The translations under genes and the position numbers were made by a program. Positions 31,501-39,880 of a stretch of DNA of 64,000 nucleotides are shown here, in pieces (within the stretch, counting starts at the first letter, position 1; the number at the start of each line of letters is the position of its first letter). A model generated the notes under the pieces. That model searched no databases, was not told the origin of the DNA, and was given only the letters and a program-made list of their open reading frames with translations. Origin of the DNA: Parafrankia irregularis (GTDB lineage: Bacteria > Actinomycetota > Actinomycetes > Frankiales > Frankiaceae); assembly GCF_001536285.1 (NCBI RefSeq), contig NZ_FAOZ01000016.1, positions 62,001 to 126,000 of the forward strand, in the 5' to 3' direction.

Positions 31501-33586
31501 AGAGCTCCGGCCGGGCCGCCAGCCGACGCGCCAGGCGCAGCCGCCGCGTGGCCTGTTCCCGCGCGGGACGGCCGCCCAGCACGGACTCCCGCGTCCGGTC
31601 ATGGTGAAAACGGACGCTCGGATGGCCGTCGGACTCCCGCACCAGCAGACCGTCGGCCAGCGCGGGCGTGAGCAGCCGCTCGACCTCCTCCGCTGGCAGC
31701 CCCGCCGCGGCCGCCAGGACGTCCAGTTCCACCTGGCCCCCCAGGCACGCCATCGCCGCCAGGAGCTCGGCGGTGTCCGGTGGCAGCGTCGCGACCCGGG
31801 CGGCCAGCAGCGCGGTCACCTCCACCCGGTCGAGGCGGCGGCGCAGTACCGCCGCATCCCATCGCCATCCGCCCGGACCCGGAGTCACGATGCCGTCGCG
31901 CCGCAACGAGTTGAGCAGCTCCACGACGTCGTACGGATTGCCGCCGGTCGACGGCGCGACCGCCCGGGCAAGCCGCGCGGCGGGTTCCGGAGCCAGGTGC
32001 AGCATGTCGGCGACCATGGACGTCTGGTCCGCGGGCGACAGGGCGCGCAGTCGCAGGCGCTGCGGGCCGGTCCGCTGGCCGCACCAGCGGGCGAGCATCG
32101 GCGCCAGGGGATGAGCGGCGTCGATGTCACTCTCCCGGTACGCGGCGACCAGCAACAGCCCGGCGATCCGCTCCTCACCGCTGAACACCAGGTCGATGAA
32201 GCTCAGCGGCGTACGCTCGGCCCACTGCAGGTCGTCGATGAAGAACACCACCGGCCGCGTGGCTGAGACGACGGCGCGCAGCACCTCGACCGGCGTACGA
32301 GACAGCCGCACCGGCGCCGTCATCGGGTCCCCGGGTTCGGGGGGAACCCTCAGCAGCGCTGCCAGCTCCGGCACGGTGGCCGTGATCAGGCCGGCGTTGG
32401 AACCCAACCCCCGCAGCATCCGCTCCCGCACCTGCGCCAGGAAGTCCTCGGGCTCGGCCAGCAACAGCCGGCCCAGCGCGCGCAGCCCCTGCCGGACCCC
32501 GTCGTAGTCCTGGCCACGGCGGTACTGGTCGAACTTGCCCGCCACGAACCAGCCGTTGTCGCCGGCCACGATCGGTCGCAGCGCATTGACCAGGGACGTC
32601 TTGCCGACGCCCGGCGCGCCTGTGACGAGGACCCCGTGCGAGCCCCCGGTGATGGCCTTGGCGAACGCCGCGTCCAGCTCGTCGACCTCCCGGTCGCGGC
32701 CGACCAGCCGGGAGGGCGCCAGCGGGCGCATCGGGAGATCGTGCTCGCCGGGGCGCACCGCCATCGCGCCGTGACGCACCAGCGCGAGATCGTGCGCGAG
32801 CCCGTCGGCCGACTGGTAGCGGTCGTCGGGTTCCTTCTCCAGCAGGTGCATGATGATGACGGAAAGGCCGGCGGGCACGGACGGATTGACTGTTCCCGGC
32901 CGCGTCGGGACCCGAGTGAGATGATCATGAATGATCCGGAACGGGTTCCCGGTGCCGAACGGCGGTGCCCCGGTGGCCAGCTCGTACAGGGTGGCCCCGA
33001 GCGCGTACAGGTCGGCTCGCTGGTCGACCGGGCGGCCGGTCCGCCCGATCAGCTCCGGTGCCAGGTAGGGCAGGGTCCCGACGGTCGCGCCGTGGTAGCC
33101 GGACTCCGGGCGGACCACCGGGCACGTCGTGGCGAGCGCGAAGTCGATCAGGTAGGGCGCCCCGCTTTCCGCGGCCACCACGATGTTTGCCGGGCAGATA
33201 TCCCGATGCATCACACCCCGGTGGTGCATCCCCGCGACCGCGTGGGCCAGCGATTCGGCGAGAGCGATCAGCGGGTCCGGCTCCAGCGGGGTGTCCTGTG
33301 GGCACAGCGCGGTGCCGTCGACATCGGCCAGCAGGATCGATCCCGTGTACTCCGCCGGCCCGGCGGCGAGCTGAACGACACCCTCGACTCCCGCCAGCCG
33401 TTCGAGGATCTCTGTTTCGTGACGCAACCGCTGCTGTGCATCCGGGCCCAGCGGCTCCTTCTGGATCACTGGTCCCTTCGGCAGCACGACCCGGCTGATC
33501 CGGGTCCGGTCCGAGGCGTGCAACAGCACTGATCGCGCCGTCACCGTCGGCGGATCCCTGCCCGGGGTCATCCGCCTGGCAGCCAT
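28595..33586 (-). CDS. Ser/Thr kinase - AAA ATPase - GAF - GGDEF multidomain sensor
   Basis: A 1663-aa signalling protein. The N-terminal kinase (about 15-275) has HRDICPAN (D129), DFALAT in place of DFG, and APELIGRTG. An AAA/STAND ATPase follows with GAPGVGKT (K329) and VFFIDDLQW, then a long TPR-like helical region. Next come a GAF-type domain (SVHLLLYDQEQDTW), a short coiled coil (RKVADRTKELAATNRQLAAA) and a C-terminal GGDEF domain with an intact GGEEF (1573-1577). The last should make cyclic di-GMP. The order resembles PknK-like kinase-ATPase proteins fused to a diguanylate cyclase. The ATG at 33586 follows AAGGGCG; GTG codons up to 33610 are alternatives. A paralogue lies at 51571-56484. 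Confidence 0.9.
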   Translation of the reverse strand: MAARRMTPGRDPPTVTARSVLLHASDRTRISRVVLPKGPVIQKEPLGPDAQQRLRHETEILERLAGVEGVVQLAAGPAEYTGSILLADVDGTALCPQDTPLEPDPLIALAESLAHAVAGMHHRGVMHRDICPANIVVAAESGAPYLIDFALATTCPVVRPESGYHGATVGTLPYLAPELIGRTGRPVDQRADLYALGATLYELATGAPPFGTGNPFRIIHDHLTRVPTRPGTVNPSVPAGLSVIIMHLLEKEPDDRYQSADGLAHDLALVRHGAMAVRPGEHDLPMRPLAPSRLVGRDREVDELDAAFAKAITGGSHGVLVTGAPGVGKTSLVNALRPIVAGDNGWFVAGKFDQYRRGQDYDGVRQGLRALGRLLLAEPEDFLAQVRERMLRGLGSNAGLITATVPELAALLRVPPEPGDPMTAPVRLSRTPVEVLRAVVSATRPVVFFIDDLQWAERTPLSFIDLVFSGEERIAGLLLVAAYRESDIDAAHPLAPMLARWCGQRTGPQRLRLRALSPADQTSMVADMLHLAPEPAARLARAVAPSTGGNPYDVVELLNSLRRDGIVTPGPGGWRWDAAVLRRRLDRVEVTALLAARVATLPPDTAELLAAMACLGGQVELDVLAAAAGLPAEEVERLLTPALADGLLVRESDGHPSVRFHHDRTRESVLGGRPAREQATRRLRLARRLAARPELFAAAAEQYLPVVDAVQGTEERRAVGALFLRAAEQAKLLSNYPLVERFLAAAVELVDPADTDHLIAVLTERQAALYSLGRLEDADDTYRTICRLCTRPTQLTSATVVQVISLTNRGRASEATRLGLGQLRRLGVSVPGEGAVSAETDRGLDELPRWLDTTSEADDLRKPGVTDQNELAVIRLVNRLMVATFFCDQTLMAWLSIKMLEIWAQRGPDRTLIGPVSHLSIVSIVRRGDYRTGHRILQRILAVGKTLGYKPEIWQAQFIYVITSSHWFAPLEDIPPQGRQALEGLVRGGDLQNACWVHQALIGALLDSAPSLDVVAAAVDEALAFAARTGNRHAEGAFREYLRLVQALRGEATESAGDEAAELSLLADDPFSVANLHGARALLATILDRPADAARHAAAVVPCRFAIETNYSAAVARLTLAIALAAQVRAAGAQDAGAQDAGAQDAEQHDTPLRELDTSIEWLAARAADAPSNFLPLLRLVEAERAWAVGNFHEAAYAFDVALREVSVRTRPWHRALVLERAARFYLAHAMEEAGHALLATARRQYLEWGATAKVSQLDWAYPGLRSSTLAGITPATQEPTVALAAERPGRRSAVAIGTVDLLAVVAASQALSSETSVAGLQTKVAGILSEMTGATSVHLLLYDQEQDTWLVPTDSGDTVTLCEAGRRRVLPSSVVRYAARTHEPVVVANAARDDRFQRDAYFAGLEHCSLLTIPITIRRTLRAMLLLENRMIRGAFSAERLEGIMLIAGQLAVSLDNARVYASMERKVADRTKELAATNRQLAAANRQLEQLSVTDPLTGLANRRRLGEVLKAEWQRARQHGTPIALAMIDIDHFKLYNDHFGHAAGDRCLQRVAACLERNVGDALLTARYGGEEFTVVMPDTDLVTAARLGRRLCHAVEDLAEPHPLTAESIITVSIGVTAATPADDDGETPGDGVATLTNAADAALYRAKNGGRNQVKAA
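30151..30195. repeat. Three 15-bp tandem repeats in the kinase-GGDEF gene
   Basis: The unit CATCCTGCGCACCCG is present three times, with one base change in the second copy. On the minus strand it encodes the Ala-Gly-Ala-Gln-Asp repeat. The multiple-of-three unit makes it an in-frame length variable; the paralogue at 51.6 kb lacks it. Confidence 0.75.
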
Positions 33587-33794
33587 GTGTTCGCCCTTAC
33601 GCCGCACCACGACCAGCTCACCTGTCTAACCTGCCCGCAAACACAACGGAACCAACGGGCGCGGTCGCCGGCCAGCGCCGGGGGTGTGGGTCGGGGGGTG
33701 TGCGTCGGGGCGTGTGTCGCTTCAGGCGCAGGTGATGCGGGCCCGGCGGGGATCTCCCGCCGGATCCTCGCCGAGGCTGCGCGCTGGGCTCAGC

Positions 33795-34484
33795 TCATGC
33801 CGAGGTGGCCTGGGTCGAGGCCGGTGATGTCCCGCGCTCGGGGAGCCCGAGTGACCGCTCCCAGATCTTGTTGATCGTGTCGAGCAGGATCTCGCGGTCG
33901 TAGTCGGCGCCCTCGTAGGTCCAGGCCATGACCATCCGCTCGACCATGAGGGTCAGCGCATGCGCGGTGTGTCGTGGATCCAGGTCGGGATAGGCCAGCC
34001 CGGCCGCCTGCCATCTGCTGATCGCCCTGGTCACCCTGCCCTGGAAGTGCTCGGCGACCTCGTGCCACTGGGCCTTGAGCCGGTCGTCGTCATCCCGGGC
34101 CTGGTAGACCGCGCGCAGCACGTGGACGTTGCGCTGGAAGGCGTCGATGTAGGCCCGGTTGACCTCCTCGACGCTGCCGGCCGGGTCCAGCTGGGTGCTG
34201 ACGTGATCGGGCGCCAGGGTGGTCAGCTCGGCGGAGACGTCCTTCATGACCTCGTGCAACAGGTCGTGCTTGGACCGGTAGTAGTTGTACAGCGTTCCGG
34301 AGGCCACCTTCGCCTCGGCGCTGATGTCGGAAAGCCGGGCGTTGTAGAACCCGTCCCGCTCGAAGACGACCCGCGCCGCCTCGGCGAGCCGCCGAGGCGT
34401 GGTCTCGCGCCGAGGGTCGTTGCGGGTTCGCCGGGGGCTCTCCGGAGTGTTCCCACGTTTCCGGCCAGCGGTAGGCGTCGGCAC
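33795..34484 (-). CDS. TetR-family regulator of the ABC transporter/beta-oxidation locus
   Basis: A 229-aa regulator with an Arg/Pro-rich N-terminal tail. The HTH contains RLAEAARVVFERDGFYNARL and EAKVASGTLYNYYRSKHDLL. A helical ligand domain follows (RNVHVLRAVYQARDDDDRLK, then HTAHALTLMVERMVMAW), typical of TetRs acting on lipid-metabolism genes. The GTG at 34484 is chosen because GAGGAG lies five bases upstream; the frame is open to 34532. It is divergent from the substrate-binding protein gene at 34752 and is the best candidate for controlling the whole rightward cluster. Confidence 0.88.
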   Translation of the reverse strand: MPTPTAGRKRGNTPESPRRTRNDPRRETTPRRLAEAARVVFERDGFYNARLSDISAEAKVASGTLYNYYRSKHDLLHEVMKDVSAELTTLAPDHVSTQLDPAGSVEEVNRAYIDAFQRNVHVLRAVYQARDDDDRLKAQWHEVAEHFQGRVTRAISRWQAAGLAYPDLDPRHTAHALTLMVERMVMAWTYEGADYDREILLDTINKIWERSLGLPERGTSPASTQATSA

Positions 34485-34624
34485 AACCACTCCTCGTTCG
34501 TCGTCATGGATCTGGCGCGGGCGGGTCTCCACGCCTCCGCAAGCTGCAGCGATGGTACGAGCCCGGATGTCGCGGCGGGGCAGCCCGCCCAGTCAAGCGT
34601 GTTCGGCCGCTCCCAATCAAGAGG

Positions 34625-34654
34625 TTGACGTCATCCTCAGTTTTGGTCTAACTT
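34625..34654 (+). promoter_or_regulatory. Probable promoter of the ABC transporter/catabolic cluster
   Basis: TTGACG (34625-34630) and TAACTT (34649-34654) are 18 bases apart, about 98 bases upstream of the lipoprotein gene. The -35 box overlaps the 8-bp palindrome TGACGTCA (34626-34633), which could be part of an operator for the divergent TetR protein. Confidence 0.5.
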
Positions 34655-34751
34655 CCTGGCCGGTGACGCGCTTCACACCGAGGGGCCGAGGGTGGGGCCG
34701 GGTGCGGGGGCGCCGCGTCACACGAGCTGGCATCGAGAAGCGGGGCACTTC

Positions 34752-36011
34752 ATGCGATTAATCGCGCGGAAGCGATCAAGGGTTGCCGTCGGTCTGGCAC
34801 TGGGCCTCGTGCTCACGGTGACAGCGGCCTGCGGCGGCGATTCGAAGGATTCGGACGAGGCGTCGACGGGCCAGAACACCGCGACCGGCACACCGATCAA
34901 GGTGGGTTTCTTCAGCCCGGAAGGCGGTGTGAACACACTCCCCGGCGCCGTCGCTGGCATGAAGGCCGGTGTCTCGTATGTCAACACCGAGCTCGGCGGG
35001 GTCGACGGTCACCCGCTTGAGGTCGTCAGCTGCCCGATCGACGGCACGCCCGAGAAGACGATCTCGTGTGCCAACAAGTTCGTGCAGGACAAGGTCGTCG
35101 CGGCGTTCGACGGCTTCAACTACAGCTCGAGCGCGGGTGTCGACATTCTCGTCGACGCCAAGATTCCGCTGGTCGGCCAGATCGCGTTCGACCAGATCAC
35201 GGGCAGCAAGGCCGACGGCCGGGTCTTCTTCGGCGCGCCGCAGGCCTCGTTCCTCGTGGGCGCGCTGCAGGGCTTCAAGGCCCAGGGCATGACCGCGGTG
35301 ACCATGACCCTGGTGGACACGCCGTCCGGTCACAACACCGTGGACAACCAGCTCAAGCCGCTGGCGACCGCCCTGGGGCTGAAGGCGGAGGGGGTCTACT
35401 TCTCGGCCACCAACCCGAACTTCAGCGCGCTGGCCTCGACGATCGTCTCGACCAAGCCTGACGTCGCCGGGCTCGTCGCCTCGCCCAACGAGTCGGTCTG
35501 CACCCAGCTGGTCAGGAACCTGCGGTCGCTCGGGTACAAGGGCGGGGTCTTCCTCGCGGCCTGCACCGGCTTCATCGACGCGGCGCCCAAGGACGCTCCT
35601 GGCGCGATGATGTACGCCCCCGGATGGCTGCCGGGCTCGGAGAAGTACGCCCCGGCGGAGGCCGGCAAGCAGCTGGAGACGGCGGCGAAGGAAATCAAGG
35701 CGGCCGGCGGGTCGAAGGACTTCTTCGCCTACGGCCAGTTCGCGACCGTGGTGGACTTCGCCACGGGCCTCGCGACCGCGCCGTCAGCCGACGGGCTCAC
35801 CGGTGAGGGCGTGCTGACCACGCTCAAGGGCCTGAAGGACTTCCCGACCTTCCTCGGTTCGCCGGCCACCTGCGGCAAGCCGACCAGCCCGAACTGCACC
35901 ACCCAGATGCTGCTGTTCAGCGTTCAGGACGACCTGACGCTGAAGCCGGTGGGCGATACCTGGATCGTTCCGTCCCCGCAGATCCTCTCCGCGATTCCGG
36001 GCGCGAGCTGA
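34752..36011 (+). CDS. ABC transporter substrate-binding lipoprotein (branched-chain amino acid type)
   Basis: A 419-aa extracytoplasmic solute receptor of the LivJ/Peripla_BP_6 class. A charged N-terminus (MRLIARKRSR) and hydrophobic core lead to the lipobox TAAC with the lipidated Cys at 27, then a Ser/Thr/Asp-rich tether. The mature protein has the two-lobe fold signatures IKVGFFSPEGGVNTLPGAVA, CPIDGTPEKTISCANKFVQD and VFLAACTGFIDAAPKDAPGA. Despite the family name, such receptors often bind aromatic or lipid-like compounds in actinobacteria. It heads a rightward set with permease and ATPases. A strong hairpin follows its stop codon and may raise its expression relative to the permease. Confidence 0.9.
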   Translation: MRLIARKRSRVAVGLALGLVLTVTAACGGDSKDSDEASTGQNTATGTPIKVGFFSPEGGVNTLPGAVAGMKAGVSYVNTELGGVDGHPLEVVSCPIDGTPEKTISCANKFVQDKVVAAFDGFNYSSSAGVDILVDAKIPLVGQIAFDQITGSKADGRVFFGAPQASFLVGALQGFKAQGMTAVTMTLVDTPSGHNTVDNQLKPLATALGLKAEGVYFSATNPNFSALASTIVSTKPDVAGLVASPNESVCTQLVRNLRSLGYKGGVFLAACTGFIDAAPKDAPGAMMYAPGWLPGSEKYAPAEAGKQLETAAKEIKAAGGSKDFFAYGQFATVVDFATGLATAPSADGLTGEGVLTTLKGLKDFPTFLGSPATCGKPTSPNCTTQMLLFSVQDDLTLKPVGDTWIVPSPQILSAIPGAS

Positions 36012-36031
36012 AGCTGAACGGAAGGAGCAAG

Positions 36032-36067
36032 ACGTCCGCACCGCACCGGAAAGTGCGGTGCGGACGT
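36032..36067 (+). promoter_or_regulatory. Intercistronic 15-bp stem-loop between receptor and permease genes
   Basis: ACGTCCGCACCGCAC pairs perfectly with its complement at 36053-36067 around the 6-base loop CGGAAA. No T-run follows, so it is more likely an mRNA-stabilising or partial attenuation element than a full terminator. This is common downstream of binding-protein genes, which need excess expression. Confidence 0.6.
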
Positions 36068-36101
36068 CGGTTCGGCCGATGACCATTGTGACGCCGCATT
36101 C

Positions 36102-38297
36102 ATGAGCGACATCCTGCAGTTCGCCGTTCTCGGGTTCTCGACCGGCGCCGTCTACGCGGTGCTCGGGTCCTCGCTGGTCAGCATCTACGTCGCGACCGGC
36201 ATCATCAACTTCGCGCAGGGCTCGCTCGCGCTGTGGGGCGTCTGGCAGACGGCGGCCCTGCAGGCCAACGGGACGCTGGTCCTGCCCATCGGGAGTTTCA
36301 AGCTCACCGACGGCCCGACGGACACCGTGCCCGCCCTCCTGATCGGCGCGGCCAGCTGCCTGGTCTGGGCGGTTCTCGCGCACTTCCTGGTGTTCCGCCC
36401 GCTGCGCCGGGCGCCCGTCCTCGGGCAGGTGGTCGCGTCGGTGGGCATGATGCTGCTCCTGCAGGCACTGGTGACCCTGCGGTTCGACGCCGACACCCTG
36501 GGGCTCGACCCGACCGTCCTGATCCCGATGCCGATCCTGCCGTCCGACACCTTCACCCTCGCCGGTGCCACCATCGCGGTGAGCAACCTGATTCTCGCCG
36601 GCATCGCCATCGCGATCGCCGCGGGCATGTGGGCCTACCTGCGGTTCACGAAGATCGGGACGGCAACCCGGGCCGGTGCCGAGGACGAGCGCGCGCTGCG
36701 CCTGCTGGGCTACTCACCGGACCGCCTCGCCGCGCTCGTGTGGGGCGCGACCGGGTTCGTCTCCGGGCTGATCGTGGTGCTCGCGGCGCCGGCCATCGGC
36801 GGCCTGGACCCGACAAGCTACATGTTCTACGTCGTCCCGGCGCTGTCAGTCGCCCTCGTGGGCCGCCTCACCTCCATCGGCACCGTCTGCGCGGCGGGCC
36901 TGGGCCTCGGCGCGCTCCAGCAGATCCTGCTGTTCGCAACCACCAAGGACTGGTGGCCGTCCTGGGCGCAGGCCGGGGTCGGCGACGCCATTCCGTTCGT
37001 CATCGTCGTCATCGCCCTCTTCGCGCTCGGCCGCAGCATCCCCGAGCGCGGCAGCGCCGGCGTGGGGCGCCTGCCCCGGGTTTCGGTGCCGCGGCTGCGG
37101 CCCCTGCCGGTGACAGGGGCCGTCGTGGCCGCGGGGCTGGTCATCGCGCTGACGTCCGGCACCTGGCGGTTCAGCCTGGTGATGTCGGCGATCTTCGCCC
37201 TGATCGCGGTCTCCGTGGTGCTGCTGACCGGGTACCTCGGCCAGATCTCACTGGCCACGATGGCCTTCGCCGGTGCCGCCGGGTTCGCGCTGTCGAAACT
37301 GACGACGAACGCGGGGGTGCCGTTCCCGTTCTCGCTGTTCCTCGCGGCGGTCGTGTCGACCCTGCTGGGGGTCGTCGTCGGTGTTCCCGCGCTGCGGATC
37401 CGCGGCGCGCAGCTCGCCGTCGCCACCGTCGCGGCGGCGCTCGCCATCGAGGCCTTCGTCTTCAACAACCCGTCGCTCACCCCGTACTCGGGCGCGCTGA
37501 TCAAGGATCCGTCCCTGTTCGGCTACTCGCTGGCGGTGCGCGAGGGGACGAACATCATCACGCTGCGCTTCTCCTACCTGGTGCTCGCGGTCGTGGTGCT
37601 GCTGCTGATCGCGGTGGCACGGCTGTTCGGCGGAGCCACCGGGCGGGCCTTCCTGGCCGTGCGCTCCAACGAACGGGCGGCTTCTAGCGCCGGCGTCGAC
37701 GTGGCCGCGACGAAGCTGCTCGGGTTCGCGATCGCGTCGTTCCTCGCCGGCATCGGTGGTGGGCTGATCGGTTACAGCAGCGGTCAGCTGTCCGCGGCGT
37801 CGTTCACCGTGCTGGTCGGGCTCACCGTGCTGGCGATGACGTACGTCGGCGGGATCACCACCATCACCGGCGCCGTCATCGCCGGGCTCGCCGGGCCGCT
37901 CGGCGTCCTCTATCTCTTCCTGAACCAGAGTCTCGACCTCAGCAAGTACTACACACTCATCGCCGCGCTCGGCATGCTGCTGCGCGCGGTGGTGTTCCCG
38001 CCGGACGGCGGCCCCCTCCAGGAATGGCTCGCCGCCAGGCTCCCACGCCGAACGCCTGCCCTGGCCACCGGCGCCGGCTCGGTCACCGCGGGCTCGGTCA
38101 CGGCTGGCACCGCCGCCACCTCGGCTGGTGCGGCCGCCGCCAGCACTGCGGCCGCGACCAGCACCGCCTCCACCGCCTCCACCGCCTCCACCGCCTCCGC
38201 CGGCCCCGCCGGCCCCGACAACTCCACCGACTCCGACACCGTGACGGCGGGCGACGCGGCGCCGTCCATAGCATCGAGGTCCGCCGATGCCCGCTGA
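36102..38297 (+). CDS. Fused LivH-LivM ABC permease
   Basis: A 731-aa inner-membrane permease joining the two subunits that are usually separate in branched-chain-type ABC importers. The LivH half (about 1-310) has AVLGFSTGAVYAVLGSSLVS and TGIINFAQGSLALWG; the family EAA-like loop follows in GTATRAGAEDERALRLLGYS. The LivM half (about 345-645) has LTGYLGQISLATMAFAGAAG and FLAVRSNERAASSAGVDVAA. The last 80 or so residues are an Ala/Thr/Ser-rich tail encoded partly by 9-bp repeats. The C-terminal end overlaps the next ATPase gene by 11 bases. Confidence 0.9.
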   Translation: MSDILQFAVLGFSTGAVYAVLGSSLVSIYVATGIINFAQGSLALWGVWQTAALQANGTLVLPIGSFKLTDGPTDTVPALLIGAASCLVWAVLAHFLVFRPLRRAPVLGQVVASVGMMLLLQALVTLRFDADTLGLDPTVLIPMPILPSDTFTLAGATIAVSNLILAGIAIAIAAGMWAYLRFTKIGTATRAGAEDERALRLLGYSPDRLAALVWGATGFVSGLIVVLAAPAIGGLDPTSYMFYVVPALSVALVGRLTSIGTVCAAGLGLGALQQILLFATTKDWWPSWAQAGVGDAIPFVIVVIALFALGRSIPERGSAGVGRLPRVSVPRLRPLPVTGAVVAAGLVIALTSGTWRFSLVMSAIFALIAVSVVLLTGYLGQISLATMAFAGAAGFALSKLTTNAGVPFPFSLFLAAVVSTLLGVVVGVPALRIRGAQLAVATVAAALAIEAFVFNNPSLTPYSGALIKDPSLFGYSLAVREGTNIITLRFSYLVLAVVVLLLIAVARLFGGATGRAFLAVRSNERAASSAGVDVAATKLLGFAIASFLAGIGGGLIGYSSGQLSAASFTVLVGLTVLAMTYVGGITTITGAVIAGLAGPLGVLYLFLNQSLDLSKYYTLIAALGMLLRAVVFPPDGGPLQEWLAARLPRRTPALATGAGSVTAGSVTAGTAATSAGAAAASTAAATSTASTASTASTASAGPAGPDNSTDSDTVTAGDAAPSIASRSADAR
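38163..38198. repeat. Four 9-bp tandem repeats in the permease tail
   Basis: ACCGCCTCC is repeated four times and encodes the Thr-Ala-Ser repeat in the cytoplasmic tail of the permease. The unit keeps frame, so length variation would be tolerated. Confidence 0.75.
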
Positions 38298-39057
38298 ACC
38301 CGAATCGAAGCAGCGCCTGCTCGCGACCGCGGGTGTCTCGGTCCACTACGGCGGCGTGCGGGCCAACGACGAGATCACACTCGCCGTGGACGCCGGGGAG
38401 ATCGTCGGCCTCATCGGGCCGAACGGCGCCGGCAAGACGACCTTCGTCGACGCCATCACCGGCTTCACCCGGTACACGGGCACCGTCGAGCTGGGCGGCA
38501 CCAGCCTGGATGACGCCGGCCCGCACCGGCGCCGCCGGGCCGGCCTGGCCCGTACCTGGCAGGCCGGGGAGCTCTTCGGCGATCTCACCGTCGCCGAGAA
38601 CCTGATCGTCGCGGTCGAGGGTGGCGGTGTCCGCGGCGCGCTCACCGACGTGTTCGGCCGCCGTCGGCGCACCGACCAGGCGGTGTGGAACGCGCTGGAG
38701 CTGGTCGGGCTCTCGGAGCTGGCGGAGCACCGGCCCGACCAGCTCACGCTGGGCCAGCAGAAGCTGGTCGGGGTGGCCCGCGCGATCGTCGGAGCCACCC
38801 AGATCCTGCTGCTGGACGAACCGGCGGCGGGCCTGGACACCGAGGAGAGCGTGGCGTTCGGCGGCGAGCTGCGCCGGCTGTCCGCGAGCGGCCTCGGCGT
38901 GCTGCTCATCGACCACGACATGACCCTCGTTCTGGACGTCTGCGACCGCGTCTACGTCATGGACTTCGGCCGGATCATCGCGACGGGGACACCCGCCGAG
39001 GTCAGCGCCGACGAGCGCGTCGTGGCCGCCTACCTCGGGAGCGCGGTGACCTCATGA
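38287..39057 (+). CDS. LivG-type ABC transporter ATP-binding protein
   Basis: A 256-aa ATPase energising the fused permease. Walker A is GPNGAGKT (K50), the signature is LTLGQQKLVGVAR (the LivG variant of LSGGQ), Walker B is ILLLDEPAAGLD, and the H-loop lies in LLIDHDMTLVLD. The gene overlaps the permease by 11 bases and the next ATPase by four (ATGA), so it is made in a coupled operon. It would pair with the LivF-type protein to form the nucleotide-binding dimer. Confidence 0.92.
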   Translation: MPAEPESKQRLLATAGVSVHYGGVRANDEITLAVDAGEIVGLIGPNGAGKTTFVDAITGFTRYTGTVELGGTSLDDAGPHRRRRAGLARTWQAGELFGDLTVAENLIVAVEGGGVRGALTDVFGRRRRTDQAVWNALELVGLSELAEHRPDQLTLGQQKLVGVARAIVGATQILLLDEPAAGLDTEESVAFGGELRRLSASGLGVLLIDHDMTLVLDVCDRVYVMDFGRIIATGTPAEVSADERVVAAYLGSAVTS

Positions 39058-39836
39058 CCACCCCTACCCCGGCCGACACCGAGACCTCGGTGGAGACCGC
39101 GACCGCAACCGTGACAGCAGCGGCCACAGCCACCGGCACGGCAGCCGAGCCGGCGCTGGTGATCGAGAACCTCATTGCCGGCTACCGCGGCGTGCCCGCC
39201 ATCCGCGGGGTGAACCTGCGGGTCGACCCGGGCAACATCCTGGCGCTGCTCGGCCCGAACGGCGCCGGCAAGACGACCACCCTGCTCGCCGCCGCCGGCC
39301 TGCTGACCCCGCTGAGCGGCACCGTCACCGCGCTCGGGGCCCCTGTCAGCGGCCGGGTCGAACGGACCGCGCGGGCCGGTGTCAGCCTGATCCCCGACGA
39401 CCGGGGCCTGTTCCACCGCCTGACCGTGACCGAGAACCTCCGTCTCGCCGGCGGCCGCGACGAGCTGGACCAGGCGCTCGAGCGGTTCCCGCAGCTGCGG
39501 CCGCTGCTCAGGCGCCGGTGCGGCCTGCTGTCGGGCGGTGAGCAGCAGAGCCTGGCGATCGCGCGCACGCTCATGCGCAAGCCCCGGGTGCTGCTCATCG
39601 ACGAGCTGAGCATGGGTCTCTCCCCGATCGCGATCCAGGCGATCCTGCCCACGCTGCGCCAGCTCGCCGACGAGACGAACCTGGCGATCGTGCTGGTCGA
39701 GCAGCACATCGACCAGGCGCTGTCGATCGCGGACAGCGCGGTGGTCCTCCACCACGGGTCGGTCGCCCTGAGCGGCCCGGCGGCGGCGCTGCGCGAGGAC
39801 CGTCAACAGATCCAGCGCGCCTACTTCGGCCGCTGA
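39054..39836 (+). CDS. LivF-type ABC transporter ATP-binding protein
   Basis: A 260-aa ATPase with an Ala/Thr-rich N-terminal tail of about 30 residues before the fold. Walker A is GPNGAGKT (K73), the signature is LLSGGEQQSLAIAR, Walker B is VLLIDELSMGLSP, and the switch His is in VLVEQHIDQALSIAD, all LivF-like. The ATG at 39054 overlaps the stop of the LivG gene. It completes the importer before the catabolic genes begin about 45 bases later. Confidence 0.92.
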   Translation: MTTPTPADTETSVETATATVTAAATATGTAAEPALVIENLIAGYRGVPAIRGVNLRVDPGNILALLGPNGAGKTTTLLAAAGLLTPLSGTVTALGAPVSGRVERTARAGVSLIPDDRGLFHRLTVTENLRLAGGRDELDQALERFPQLRPLLRRRCGLLSGGEQQSLAIARTLMRKPRVLLIDELSMGLSPIAIQAILPTLRQLADETNLAIVLVEQHIDQALSIADSAVVLHHGSVALSGPAAALREDRQQIQRAYFGR

Positions 39837-39880
39837 CGCCGCCGGCCGACGACACCAATGACACCTCCGGGACCGGGCCA

